A DNA stretch of 64,000 nucleotides from Hygrocybe punicea (GCA_963556145.1 OY744466.1:4154001-4218000); one strand, 5' to 3'; counted from the stretch's first letter, positions 43,870 through 56,235 are shown. The notes: generated by a model from the sequence alone, not told the origin. Translations and numbers: made by a program.

Positions 43870-46800
43870 ATTCTACTGTCCACTTAAATGTCACTGAGCC
43901 AGAACTTTACCATTGTTGTACATGCAGTATGAATCAAAATTGTACTTTCCAAATAGCCCATGTACACACTTGTGGTGAGATTTTCATTATGAATGATCTT
44001 TTCAATCTAGATGGATGTGCCCAGCAGATTACAAACATGATAAACTTGATATACTGTCCAGTACAATGTGCCTGTGACATGCTTCTTGACCTGGTGTTCA
44101 ACCTAATCAGGATTATACAAACATTGTTAAAATCCTTTATGGTGGTTCATTGTGGTCTTTATGAACAGCTATATATCTTATCAGTATGTGTCTACTGCCT
44201 ACCTGGGCATAATGTTGCTGCTTTCTATCACACATTATCAATTATTCTGCAACAGAATCTGATGTCCTGTCACAACTTTTGGGTACTTCTTGCACTTTCC
44301 TATCTGCCTTCAAAGATTTCCATGCTGCATAAGTTAGCCCATAAGGGTGTGATCAATCCTTCATCTTTGTTTCATTTTCACACCATTGGCTATCATCTTC
44401 CTGTGAGTCTCAATCTGTGCTGGTTATTCATTGCATGTGATCTATTGCTTCTCTACCATCAACTGTCACTTACTCACCATCAATGTTCCTTCTACAGACC
44501 AAATGTGATATATTCTGAAGACCAACCTCAATGTTTCACAGCTATGACCCAATATGCTGATATAAATGGAGAAGGGAGGCTCTATTTATTTCCCTCAAAT
44601 GCAATACTACCATATCTGCAAAACAACAATAAAAAATTGGGATCCTGCATCTGATTATCTATTTGTTGATCATGTTGATTATGCAGGCCTAGCATCTTTC
44701 CCCATTGAACAGAATTTTGTCCATACAAATGTCCCTTTACTTGACATAATTCCACACATTCCTCTTTGCACTATACATAAAATTGCCTGCATTCACCATA
44801 TTTCTATTGGAACTCATGTACTCAAGAAAAGTGTGCAACCTTACTTTGAAAACCACAGCTGCATTAGTTGCAACCTTTATGTTAACATCTTCTCTGTAAC
44901 ATCAAGCCAGAAAATAAAAGTACTGGAGTGGAAACAAAAGGAGCGTAAAGCAACGCACCATAACAAAAAACAATGTGAGGCCAATAAAACAATATCTGAT
45001 CAACAAACTATTAATTGTGATGGTGACATTGCACATCAGTGGCCCTTTCCTCCTGACCCTCTGTCCTAAGCATTATCACATACAGTTTTATCAGATTTTT
45101 GCAAAGATTTACTACCCAACAAATTTGAAGAGTCAGGCTGTGCTGTGTGTGGTGAATTGAGGCCATTGACTAATTTAAGTCATTTGAAAAGTATGAAAGG
45201 TATGTTGAATGTTCTGGAAGCTCCTGGAGTGATAAGAAAGAAATTATCAGATAAGATTTGTGAATTTAAAGGTCCTGTTTTGGATTACAAATGTGATAAA
45301 ATATGTGATGACTGCAGAAGTTGTATCAGAAAAGGTAATGTTCCTCATCTGGAATTGGCAAGAGGACTTTGGCTAGGTGCAGTTCCCACAGAGCTTTCAG
45401 AACTTCGATTTGTAGAAAAGTTACTTGTAGCACATATTCGTCACAACTTTTGCTTTGTATGGGTAGCTTTAGGTATGAGAAAAATGATATCACATGTTGT
45501 AGCATTTCAGTCACCTATTCCCAAGGTGTACCAGGCTCTTCCTCCACCAATAAATGAACTAGATGATGTCCTAGCTGTGTTGTTTACAGGACCTTGTAAA
45601 CCAACAAGTAAGGACTTTGAGAGAACTCCTCTGCTAGTATGTAGGAACCATGTTGCAAAAGCACTTGAATGGTTAAAGCTCAATCATTGTGATTATCATG
45701 ATCTAGATATATCTTATGAAAATCTTGCAGAGTATCCTGAAGATGATCCTCCTGTATCTGTTGAATATCACCATGCAGAGTCCAATAAGGTTCCAGAAGG
45801 TACAAGTGTATTTGATGCTGAATGTGAAGATGGTACAGCCCAAGGTGACTGCCCTTTTGTTGTTCATGGATTAACTGGTGAACATCTGGATACAATGTCA
45901 ATAAATTCACTCAAAGCCATTGCACTTAGACATCTCAACAGCAAGGGCAAAGTTTAGCAATTGGCCATTCTTCTAAGTATGAATCTATGTATAATAACCC
46001 TGAACTGTACCCACAGATATTTCCATGGCATTTTCCATATGGTTTAGGGGGGATAGGATCAACCTCATTATCTGACAAAGAACACAAGTGACACTTACTG
46101 ATGTATCATGATAAATGGTTTTAAACTGATAGAAACTTTCCATTTGTTGCATTCAGCCATGCATAGGCGAAAGCATGTTCAACTGGTGGGTTTTTACTTG
46201 CTGATGCTGAAAAATTCCATGATATTGCTGATCGTTTGCTTAGTGTTAATCAGTATGTATTGTCATTGCTGGCAAAAAAACTATCAAATGGAGAAGCTGT
46301 AAAACCAGATACTCAAGAAGAAAAAGATTGTTATCAGATAATCCATGATTTAGATCATGTTGGTCATTAAGTTATTGGTTCTATTACAAGCAAAAAATTT
46401 ATGAGAAATGAGATTTGGTCTCTGATTTCACACAGTGGTGCACCCTCTTGGTATATTACTTTGTCACCCGCTGATGTTAAACATCCAATATGTCTATACT
46501 TTGCTGATACAGAAGAGCAATTTGATCCAGAAATAAGGTCAAGTGATGACATAATAAGTCTTATTGCCAAAAATCCAGTGGCTGGAGCTCGTTTTTTCCA
46601 TTTCATGATCAGTCTTTTCATTAGACATGTCTTGGGTGTGGATGTAGACCATCCAGGTATATATGGTGAAATATCTGCTTATTATGGTACAGTTAAACAA
46701 CAAGGCTGTCTCGGTTTACATCTTCATCTCTTGTTATGGATTCGAGAATGTTTGACTCCTCAAGAAATAAGAAATAAAATACTGGACCCCACCTCAGATT

Positions 46801-47870
46801 TTCAATGCAGAATTGTTGAATATTTAGAGAGTACGCATGTTGGTGAGTTTTTAACTGGAACACAAGAGGAGGTGCTAGTAAAGATTAAAGAATTATCACA
46901 ATCAGATGGATATTTAGATCCAACACAAACATTGCCAGAAGCTCCTCCAATGGCTTGTAGAAAGTCTTGTAAAGAATGCAATGCATATTTGGTTTTAAAG
47001 TCATGGTGGCAGAAATTTAAATTGATAGTTGATGATATCATGTCCAAATCCAATATACATCACTATTCCACCAATAGAAATAAGGATGGATCACAAAACA
47101 AAATTCGACAATATGTTGGTCGCATGGACAATAAGTGGGGAAAGTACAAGGCATGTTTTTCATGTTCTATTTTTAAGCAGACAGAAGTAGATCCAGAAAC
47201 AGGAGCACTTAATATAAAGAAAACAGAGCCAATGATAAATACTGTTACCCCCTTGCTAACTTATTTGTGTTGGTGCAATACAGATGTTACCAGTCTCAAA
47301 TCTGGTACTGCTATCAAAGGAGTGATACTCTATGTCTCAGATTATATTACCAAAATGTCTTTGAAAACTTATGTTGTATTTGATACAATTCGTGCAATAT
47401 TTCAAAAGAATAGTGAATTAATTGGTGGTACAACATCTCAGAAAGAAGAGGCTCATCGTTCAATGACAAAAATTGTTAATACATTAAGTGCAAAAATGAA
47501 AATTGGTTTACCTATGGCTTGTATGTATCTATTAGGTAACCCTGATCATTATATAAACTATAAATTTGTTCCATTTTACTGGCAGGGATATGTCCGTGAA
47601 GCCAGAAAGGTTTGGCATTCAGATTATAATGAAGAGCAAGCCAATAAAATAACACTTATAAAGCGCCATGGTCTTATACTTGGTCTCCACTAGTATATGA
47701 CTACATATTTCAACCTGTTGAACTAGTACATATGTCCTTATATGACTGGGTTTGTAGGTGCAAACAGGAAAAGTTTTCAAGTCACAACTCAAACTCAGAC
47801 ACTGCCAATAGATTTGATGTAGGCACTGATGAAGACAATAATAATGATATATCTGGCATATTTTAGTATG
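43870..47870 (+). pseudogene. Helitron copy 2 protein, N-terminal and Rep parts
   Basis: Aligns with copy 1 from FVDHVDYAGLASFPIEQNF to HRNKDGSQNKIRQYVGRMDN and on to YVREARKVWHSDYNEEQ. HUH motif as LHLHLLLW (about 46721-46744); two-tyrosine motif as YVSDYITK (about 47332-47355). Breaks: TAA at 45067-45069; a frameshift near 45950 (GGCAAAG-TTTAGC); TGA near 46089 (CGA in copy 1); TAG near 46166 (CAA in copy 1); TAA near 46368. From 46401 to 47693 it is open for 430 codons, which makes it the better template for the Rep domain. Downstream of 47693 a frameshifted remnant (YDYIFQPVELVHMSLYDW) leads into the deletion. Confidence 0.85.
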
Positions 47871-48317
47871 ACAAGAAGCCATCTTGTAATGAAGACCAAA
47901 TGTCACATATGTGAAGAATATGCATACTGATAATTTGAAGGGTTTGAAACAAGCAGCAATAGAAGAAAGTATTGTTACATTCAATGTTGGTCTATTCACT
48001 TTACTTACAGCCATTTGCATAATTCTTGGCAGTAAATGCACTTTTTTCAATCAATTGAGAAATATGGACTTGGTGGAATTTCCAATGCTGAATCTTGTAT
48101 CTCATGAAATACTGCATGGATTGAGATGGGTATAGAGGGAAAGTTATACTATTCTTGAAGGGCTATCTGCTCCTGTAATTATATTTGGACAATATTTAGT
48201 GGATGATGAGTTGTAGATGAAACAAGAGGTAAACCAGTACTTTTTAGCACCAAAAATGATATTGTCAAATTATGGCATCAAATGAACTCCTATGAAGAAG
48301 ATTGTAGGGAGAAAATT

Positions 48318-48507
48318 GTCCATTTTTTCAAGGGCTAGAAGTACATATACCGTGTTTTTCTTTATTTTTGGTCTGTGAGTCCATATTGCATCTATATGAT
48401 GTTTGTCTGCATGGGAGTGAAATACCACAAGAATCATAAATATGGACTCACAGACCAAAAATAAAGAAAAACATGGTATATGTACTTCTAGCCCTTGAAA
48501 AAATGGA
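48318..48507. repeat. Hairpin at the 3' end of Helitron copy 2
   Basis: GTCCATTTTTTCAAGGGCTA on the left pairs with TAGCCCTTGAAAAAATGGAC on the right; arms of about 75 bp with few mismatches, spacer about 40 bp. It is the equivalent of the centre of the much longer hairpin of copy 1. Confidence 0.9.
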
Positions 48508-48967
48508 CCACTGACCAGAACCTTGCAACTACGACTCGACAACAACAATGGCAACCACTGGCAAGGCTGGAGAAGTGGTGCTTTCTGTTTTTCATGTAAG
48601 CCAACCTACTAACCACTCCCACTCTGGTCCAGAATGCCAGTCCATTCGACCATCACCACGGCATCACCATAACCAGGTGGCCACAATGGCCAACTTACAA
48701 GGACCACAACGATGCGGACGACAGCGAGAATGGTGAGCAAGGCTGGAAGTGTGCGCCCACACTCTGGCCCAGGTGTGTGTTTTGTTTTCATCAATGTTCA
48801 CCAACTACTCATTCCCCCCCCTCAGTTGCCTCACTGACACAGGCACATGTTGAATGACATGTGTCTTGGGTTTCCAAGGTGGAGAATGCATGAGGACAAC
48901 GATGAGAAATGGCACCAGCACCACTGGGGGACCTGGCAAGGGGCACCCTCACAAGGTGTCAGTGGGT

Positions 48968-49021
48968 ACCTCATGAGCAGCAGGCCCATGTCAACTGACA
49001 TGGATGGCAGCCTCACAAGGT
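48968..49021. repeat. Palindromic module 9
   Basis: Arms ACCTCATGAG and CTCACAAGGT around CCATGTCAACTGACATGG (core one mismatch from CAATTG). Total 54 bp. Confidence 0.75.
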
Positions 49022-49047
49022 AAGACAAGACTATGGCACCCCCAAGT

Positions 49048-49102
49048 ACCTCGTGAGAGCTGGGCCCACATCAATTGACGTCGACAGCCACCCTTACAAG
49101 GT
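49048..49102. repeat. Palindromic module 10
   Basis: Arms ACCTCGTGAG and CTTACAAGGT around CACATCAATTGACGTCG. Total 55 bp; about 80 bp from modules 9 and 11, as in a tandem array. Confidence 0.72.
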
Positions 49103-49118
49103 GAGGAAGGTGACACAT

Positions 49119-49173
49119 ACCTTGAGAGGGCCAGGCCCACATCAATTGATGTAGCCAGCCACCCTCGCAAGGT
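49119..49173. repeat. Palindromic module 11
   Basis: Arms ACCTTGAGAG and CTCGCAAGGT around CACATCAATTGATGTAG. Total 55 bp. Confidence 0.72.
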
Positions 49174-49486
49174 AATGAGAAACCTAATTGGTGGCAAAAC
49201 CACAGGTGTGCCCCCACCCATGGTTTGGCCATGAAACTGTGCCCGAAATGGGTTGGGTTGCTTGAAGCTTGAAGGAGGGGAACAGGAGTGACTGGACTCA
49301 TGGGAGGAAGACAGCAATGTGAGCCTTGAGAGGGTGGGAGGTGGAACTAGTAAGATGTGACACCAGTATACCACAGGTCCAAATTTTGGACACTGTACCC
49401 TTACCCACCAAACCTATCACCTACACCAGTGATGGGTCCATGCTGTACCTGTTGTCTGTGGGTACCTGCTAGTTTCCATGGTAACT

Positions 49487-49544
49487 ACCTTGCGAACAAC
49501 ATGCACAGGTCAATTGATACATTCCGTTTCCATTTTTGTGAGGT
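49487..49544. repeat. Palindromic module 12
   Basis: Arms ACCTTGCGAA and TTTGTGAGGT around GGTCAATTGATAC. Total 58 bp. Confidence 0.75.
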
Positions 49545-49630
49545 AATAATGGGGCCAGGGACTTTCCATCTGCGTGCCATTGTCCTCACTGCCACTGTTG
49601 TTGGCCCTATGCACCATTTCCATGCCAAAT

Positions 49631-49686
49631 ACCTCACGAACAATGTCCCCGCATCAATTGAGATGGTCCATGCTGATTTGCGAGGT
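49631..49686. repeat. Palindromic module 13
   Basis: Arms ACCTCACGAA and TTTGCGAGGT around GCATCAATTGAGATGG. Total 56 bp. Confidence 0.76.
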
Positions 49687-50281
49687 AATTGGGTGCAGAG
49701 GGTGCAGCTGGAACTGGGGGTGTCAAGGATTCCTTGTCCTCATTCCCCTTCATGCTGGTCTTGTCCTTGCCCTTGCCTTGTTGCCATCCATTTCTACCAT
49801 CAAAGGGTTAGTTGGCATTGGTGCAGATGCAATCCTGGTTATGAAGTTAGCCGGCTGGGTGGAGGGAGTCAAATTTGCAACCTACATGGGCCGGTAGGTG
49901 GAAACACCACCCTCCTGGCCTTCTCCTCCATCGTCGTCATGGCTTGTGGGTGCTTTGTCGTTAGTTTTGTGGTTTCTATGTGGGGTCGTGGTATGGAGAT
50001 TTTTACCATCAAAAGATGGTGCCATTGCTGTCAATGTCGATTGGAGGACCACCACCTGTTTGTGGACACAACTGTTTGCGATTTCACAGCCTCCTTTCCA
50101 AGTTGAGCTTTCAAGAATTTGTGCAAGAGAGAGTTATTCTGCAGACAACGCGAGATTTTTGTGAATGGCATCGGTAATGCAATCCCTTTGTGTTGTTATT
50201 GTTGTTGTTATGTGGGGGAGGGGGGGATGGATTGACAACAAAAGATGTTATATAAAGTTTCTTTATTAAAAAAAATAAATT

Positions 50282-50308
50282 CCGAGTCCTAAATTTATTT
50301 AGGCTTGG
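50282..50308. repeat. Hairpin downstream of family M gene, copy B
   Basis: CCGAGTCCTAAAT pairs with ATTTAGGCTTGG; counterpart of 35208-35235. Confidence 0.65.
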
Positions 50309-50721
50309 TCTTTAATGAGACCCTAGCATGCCAAAAAATCCTCCAGTCTATCGTTGCAGCAAACGCCAATTGTTTGTATTTGTACACAACAGCTCGCTCG
50401 CCAAGATTGCCCTTCCGTACCAAGCATAACATCATCTGCCAAATCCGCTTGTTAGTCAATGCAAATCCGACTCTCAGAAAGACCACGATGTGCTCATCAG
50501 CCAGATGAAGTCCTACGTCTTGGATATGTGGAGAGATAATGACCTGAAGGTGGAACATGACACCGCTCAAGTCAATGCAATAGGTGTGTACACTGTTCAT
50601 GCAAATGCCTCCGGAATGTTTATCTGCCTTCAATATGTTGCATTTGATCATCTCATTGTATAGTCCAAATATACATATTTGTCGCCATCTACTGCTTAGT
50701 ACCAGCAGATACAGGATATAG

Positions 50722-52336
50722 TCACTCTATGTCCATACTATGATCGACATTGGGGTGCTTCGCTTGGGTTGTGTCACTGTAGCCAACCTTCCTCTTGTTG
50801 AGTGTTGGTTTAACATGATTATTCTGCGGCGTCAATCGTTTCTTGAGTGCTTCCTGTTGTGTCCAATGTTAATAATTTCTTTCGACGACCATTCATCTTT
50901 GTATACCTGTGTGAATGAGCTGTCTAATAGAGCAATTGAATGAAGAACCGTTAACATCTTAAAACTCTGGCCCTTGAGGGGAATGCAAACGAGAGATATT
51001 TTGATTTCCACAATGTCCCCAAGGCGAAATATCTGGGGCTGTGCCTCTTCATAGCTTCATTGACATAGTCAGCCCACCAATTGTTGTGCACAGCATGGAT
51101 CAATCCACATTACCTCCTGTCACCTTGGTCGTTGACATGGCAGACATAATAACCAACTTTGTTTTCTTCGCCATGCACATAGCCTGACTTCGCCATGTCT
51201 TCCAGTAGGCCATGAGGATCAACAGTGCTGCCAAATGGTATGTGTTCCATCTCGGGTGCATCTCTCTTCAGTGTAAAGTATTGGTTTGATGCATTGATGG
51301 CTTGATATCCTGCATGATTTGTTGTGCTCCAAGTGTCAAGCTCTCTGTCCTGGAACTGGCGGTGAAACAACGTGTATATTTCTTGTGCTGTTTTGATGGC
51401 TTTACTGAAAGTTGCTGTTCCTGCGCCGGTGATAGAGATGCTTTGCCTGATGAACTTGTATTGGGCTGGCATGACACTGTTAATATAGTGAGTGGGCACA
51501 ATAGTTCAGTTGTGAATTTGTGATGTTATCGGCTCACGGAGGCTTTTCCAACACAGGTGGAAGAGCCACTCCACACACGATGCCCTGGATGGTGTACACC
51601 TTCTCCTCCACCTTGCTGGTATTGCTGTCACCATTTCCGGTTGACGCATCGATAAGTCACCATGTCAGCGGTTTGTCCATGTTGATTATGGTTATTTGAC
51701 GAGCCCACTCAGCTGCCTGTAACAATGAGATACACATTCGCTGAGCTATTCTCATAATGGCTCACTTTTGTTACATTTACCAACTGACATTTTTCCATGT
51801 CCTCCCGTTCAGATGCAAGTTTCTCCAGCACAATGCCTGGGTGAGTGTCAACATTTTTATCACTTCATAGTAAACCCGACTCACTTGCAGCCTGCAGGTC
51901 GTACATTTGATCCATTGCTTGTGTTCGTTTGCAGCGTTTGTGCACTATATCTGGGGATTTTTCTTTGCCGGACGTCTTATCCTACAAGTGGATATATATA
52001 TTGTAACTAGCCCTTTCTTGGATCATTTGTAATTGCCACTTCTGATACATTCACTTCGAGCTGCTGGATTTTATCCCATTGATAAGATTGGTGTTATTGT
52101 TCCTCATTTCAGGTTGACGTTACCTTTTCACTTACTAGGTTGGGCATCAGGTCTGAGCTCACTCAGCCTGAATCGCCGCCTTGGTGGCGTGCTTCTGTAT
52201 CCAATACTTTGCTTCTGCATCATGTGTATAAACCCTTGCCCACTTTGCGGATCAATCATCGATGATCTGTATGGGTTCTTGTCATGGTGGCTTGGCTGCA
52301 GTCGCCTCCAGGTGAATCCACATTCATTTTGAATGC
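50722..52336 (-). pseudogene. Conserved hypothetical protein, family M copy B
   Basis: Multi-exon minus-strand gene. Blocks in order: MNVDSPGGDCSQATM (52336), AKWARVYTHDAEAKYWIQKH (about 52240), KRCKRTQAMDQMYDLQAA (about 51910), VLEKLASEREDMEKCQLVN (about 51800), INMDKPLTW(x)LIDASTGN (about 51660), YTIQGIVCGVALPPV, FIRQSISITGAGTATFS (about 51440), TAQEIYTLFHRQFQDRELD, YVCHVNDQGDRR (51115), RLGDIVEIKISLVCIPLKGQ and KMLTVLHSIALLDSSFTQ (about 50900), and a basic end KPTLNKRKVGYSD with TGA at 50722-50724. Introns are short GT-AG. The TGA after TW (position x) is shared with copy A and probably replaces CGA (Arg). A TGA also follows AAIQAE. Unknown function; the type is common in mushroom genomes. 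Confidence 0.65.
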
Positions 52337-52737
52337 CATATTATGGAGGGCAAGCAAGGTTATCAATATTAGACCAGGGAGCAGCACTGGGTGAATTGAT
52401 TTTATGTTCAGCAACATCAGAATATTGTACATATACCATGATTCATGTATAACATTTAGCTACTGCTTTCACACATCACGGTCAATGTACTTCGAAGTGA
52501 ATTTCCTTCAATGAAACTCGCTCCTCTATTGAGTACCTTGAGTCCACTTTGCTCTCCGTCCAGTGTATGGCTTCTTCTTGCAGGGTTCATGGCATGTCTT
52601 GACAATGCATTTATGGGTTGCTGCGGCATTCTTGCAGTGGGTGTTCCTTCTTTCAAACTTTGAGGACTAGCTCGGACTGTTTTTACCTATAAGTCTGCCG
52701 ACCTTTTGGTGTTTGGCATTTGCAGGCTACTTCAACA
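52337..52737. other. Space between divergent genes of pair B
   Basis: Presumed shared promoter region of the divergent family M and family P genes. No TATA box identified. Only short ORFs. Confidence 0.4.
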
Positions 52738-53218
52738 ACCCCCATCCACATTACAACTTTGCAATCAACCGCCATTCCAGATGCCTTTCCCCTCTAAATG
52801 GTGATCAGTTTCATCATTCATCGACAATCTCTATAACTCAACATTGCAATTTACACTGCAGTTCTCCTGTAAAATTCACCAAAAAGGGCATTGCCCCCCA
52901 GTCGCCTTCCATTTCTACCCAGTAAGCCTTTTCTCTTTTCCTGATGGTGGCCCTCATTGTCTTTTAGGTCCAGCCAGAAGGTTCATACCAAGCATAAGGC
53001 AGAAGCACTCGTTCTCACCGATTCCAATGTGTCTGTATCCATATCTCATTTGAAATGCGTTAATCGTGCAAAATTTTCACACCTTAGTGAATTGATCAAG
53101 TCTTCAAAAGTCGCTGCTAAAAAGAAGAAGATGACTGGACATGTCCCAGCACCCAATTCCGATGATTATGATAGGTTGCCAGCTGTGTCATTCTCATATG
53201 TATTCTTTTTATATGTAT

Positions 53219-54240
53219 GTCCTTATTTGACGTATGTTAACCAGCAGTGCGGAGATTGATGCTGCACTTGTCGATATCAAGTCTTCCCTCGTGTTCGGCA
53301 GTGATGCGGACTTGTCCCAGTTGTCTACTGATGAGGAAGTTGCAAGGTTTGATGGTATTTTACGACGTTCTGCAATTTTCTGACCAACATGCAGGTCTCC
53401 TGCTATTAAAGGCAAGGGCGCGAGTATAAAAAATAGGTCTGCATCTGGCAAGGGAAAGTGCTTGGTTACGAAGCCACCTAGCCAGGCTAAGGAGCCCTCT
53501 CCTATGTAATATTCCATCTTTTCTCTTTGTTAAATCCTGACTATTGCATTCAGCTTGAAAATGGAGCAACGTGAAAGTACCCCTTCCCCTATGAGGCCCC
53601 GCTCTACATAATGTCTCTTATGTTCACTATATTTTATTATCTAATAAATTACAGTAGGACTAAGGTCAAGTCCAAGAAGCTCACATAACTGAGGAAACAT
53701 ATGCTTTCTTTTTATTTTGCCATTTGCATTTATTCTGTATGTCCTTATTTGACGTATTTTACCCAGCTGTGCGGAGGTTGATGCTGCACTTTTTGATATC
53801 AAGTCTTCCCTCATGTTTGGCAGCGATGCAGACTTGTCCCAGTCGTCTACTGATGAGGAAGTCGCAAGGTTTGATGGTATCTTACAATGTTCTGCAATTT
53901 TCTGACCAGCATGCAGGTCTCCTGTTATTAAAGGCAAGGGCACGAGTATAAAAAATAGGTCTGCATCTGGCAAGGGAAAACGCTTGGTTACGAAGCCATC
54001 TAGCCAGGCTAAGGAGCCCTCCCCTGTGTAATATTTCATCCTTTCTCTTCATTAAATCCTGACTATTGCATTCAGCTTAAAAACGGAACATCGTGAAAGT
54101 AGCCCTTCCTCTATGAGGCCCCGCTCTATGTAATGTCTCTTATGTTTGCTATATTTTATTATCTCATAAATTTACAGTAGGACTAAGGTTAAGTCCGAGA
54201 AGGCTCGCATGACTGAGGCATGCGCTTTCTTTTTATTTTG
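53219..54240 (+). repeat. 522-bp tandem duplication of exons in family P copy 3
   Basis: GTCCTTATTTGACGTA starts at 53219 and again at 53741; the following exons (DIKSS..., KGKG...KNRSASGKGK) and introns match in order, with moderate divergence. Copies 1 and 2 do not show it. Confidence 0.85.
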
Positions 54241-55934
54241 TCATTTGCATTTCAAAGTTATTCTGACATTGTTGAAGGCATGTAGTTACCTCATCTCCTG
54301 CCAGCAAACCGTCTCCTCCTTCCCTAGAAACCATTGTCTGTGATAAGGATACCACCGTGACTTCACTTTTGACATCACCTGATAAAATACTGTAAGTCTG
54401 CACACCCTTTATTGTCATATTAGTAATTGGTCTCGGTTAGATCTGGGAATGTTTCTCAGTCCAGCTATGTTGCAGAGGTTGAAGAGCCTCTGTTGTATGT
54501 GTGGTCTCAACTTTGCTGTCACCTTCATTAAATGTTTTTTGGTACAGACCTGCTGCAACAGATGGCAATGGAGATAATTTGGAAGCCGTGTCTGTCCTTG
54601 AAGACAAAACGAATTCTGGCCAGTATGTGTCAATAATCTGTTTGATCTGTTTTGGCTTACAATCAACCAGTGCCATCAGCCCCACTGGAGATGGGAATGC
54701 CTCAGATTCCTCTGCAGCTGTGGAGTGTGGTGCTTATGGAGAGGACCCGAGCCTGACAGTAACGTCTAGGGATTTTCAGGACCCAAAGCTGTATAGGATA
54801 TATGAAAATCTCCCAGTTCTAAGGTGACTTTCTATCATTGTCTCCAATCTTTAATAACATACTGTTTTGCAGCCAATTTTGTGATATTCAACCCTTCTCG
54901 ACTAGTGCGGACACCGGATCACCTCGGGTCTCATTTTCATCGCTTGCCAAAGTTCTTTCCAAGTCCACTGTCAAGTACGTGCCCCTTCCTCTCATTTGAT
55001 TATCACTTACATTTTTCATAGTTCTGTTTTACAGGGTCTTGTTCTCGTCAAGTCTGGGTCCTTTGTGAATACTAGCCGAGTCCATCCCAATTACCTTGCC
55101 ATCGAATCCCGTCGTTTGAAAATTGCCGCCATGAATAATAATGCAGTAGGCATCATGTTGGGTGTCGTAACTGAATGTTTCCTTGTTGAGGAGGGTACTG
55201 GAGGTTCTGTTAATGCATCATACCCTGTCCATAAGGTTACCATCGTGCCTTTCGCACAAGAAATGCCAAGGGATACTTCTTTATGGGGTATGTTGTTCAA
55301 CTTCCGTGTTGTATCTGGTACAGTTTCCAATCTCGGTATTTCCTTCATTACCCGAAGGCAACGTAAGTAATACATTCATTATCGTTCTTTCTTTAATGCC
55401 TGACTTTTCTCTCAGCCACGAGTACTCCAGCATTGCCGAGTAAAGCTGGCCTTTTTATGACGGTTGCAAGCCCTCTGGTGTCTGGTTCTCAAGGGGATCG
55501 AAGGTGGGGTGCCTACAGGTCTTCGTGTGGATTTGACGAGAAAGGTCCTGTTCCTTGTATTCCCTCTTTCAACTGCTGCATGTCTGAATCATTTTACAGT
55601 CCCCATATATAGTGTATTGCATGGGTACAGGTAAACCTGCGGGTATTGCCGCGGGTACAGCCACAGGTGCGGGTACGGGTACAGCAATTTGTACCCGTGC
55701 GATTACCCGTACCCGCGATGGGTAACCTGTGACATTCAGTCACACGAATGATGCGTCGGGTTCAAACGCAACCGCAACAATCCAACCACAACGACCACGA
55801 CAACAAAATAGAAGACCACGGTGACGAAGACCACAACAACGGCAATGGAGAGCATGGCCGGGAGGGTGGTGCACCCACCTACCAGCCCCGGTACGTATCT
55901 AGATTCTACCTACATTGACATTGACTAATTCCAT

Positions 55935-55977
55935 ACCTCGCGAACACGCCCTGACGCGTCAACGTCGTTCGCGAGGT
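55935..55977. repeat. Palindromic module 14
   Basis: Arms ACCTCGCGAA and TTCGCGAGGT, perfect complements, around CCTGACGCGTCAACG. Shorter than the rest (43 bp), inside hAT element D. Confidence 0.82.
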
Positions 55978-56089
55978 GATAGGCACCAAGAAAGATGATG
56001 GGGCTCAAGACTCATCCCAGGCCCCCCACATACCGGTCGGCAATGAGCCAGAGCGCCCAAAGACAACCACCCCCATTCACTTTGTGTCC

Positions 56090-56235
56090 ACCAGCCCACG
56101 CGTCCACTGGCCCACGCGTCCAATGACACATCAGCTGGCTTTGTGCCCACCACCCCCGTTCACCTCGCGTCCACCAGCCCACGCGTCCACTGGCCCACGC
56201 GTCCACTGGCCCACGCGTCCAACGACGCATCACCC
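56090..56235. repeat. Minisatellite in hAT element D
   Basis: CCACGCGTCCACTGGC and CCACGCGTCCAATGAC units occur about six times with short spacers. Confidence 0.8.

Larger units (their letters stand above)
43050..48508 (+). mobile_element. Helitron copy 2, internally deleted
   Basis: Same family as copy 1. It has repeats at the 5' side, the N-terminal and Rep parts of the protein up to about 47870, and the 3' tail with a hairpin (to 48508), but the helicase and protease parts are missing: the sequence passes from a region equal to about 17740 of copy 1 to a region equal to about 21960. It is therefore non-autonomous. The 5' end is not fixed. Confidence 0.8.
48509..50271. other. Region rich in palindromic modules, probably decayed hAT-type elements
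   Basis: No real gene. Five palindromic modules lie here. Around 49364 the sequence CAGTATACCACAGGTCC followed by GACACTGTACCCTTACCC resembles the left end of hAT element C, so one element may start there, but I find no matching right end or duplication. A microsatellite of GTTGTTATT type lies near 50190. Confidence 0.5.
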
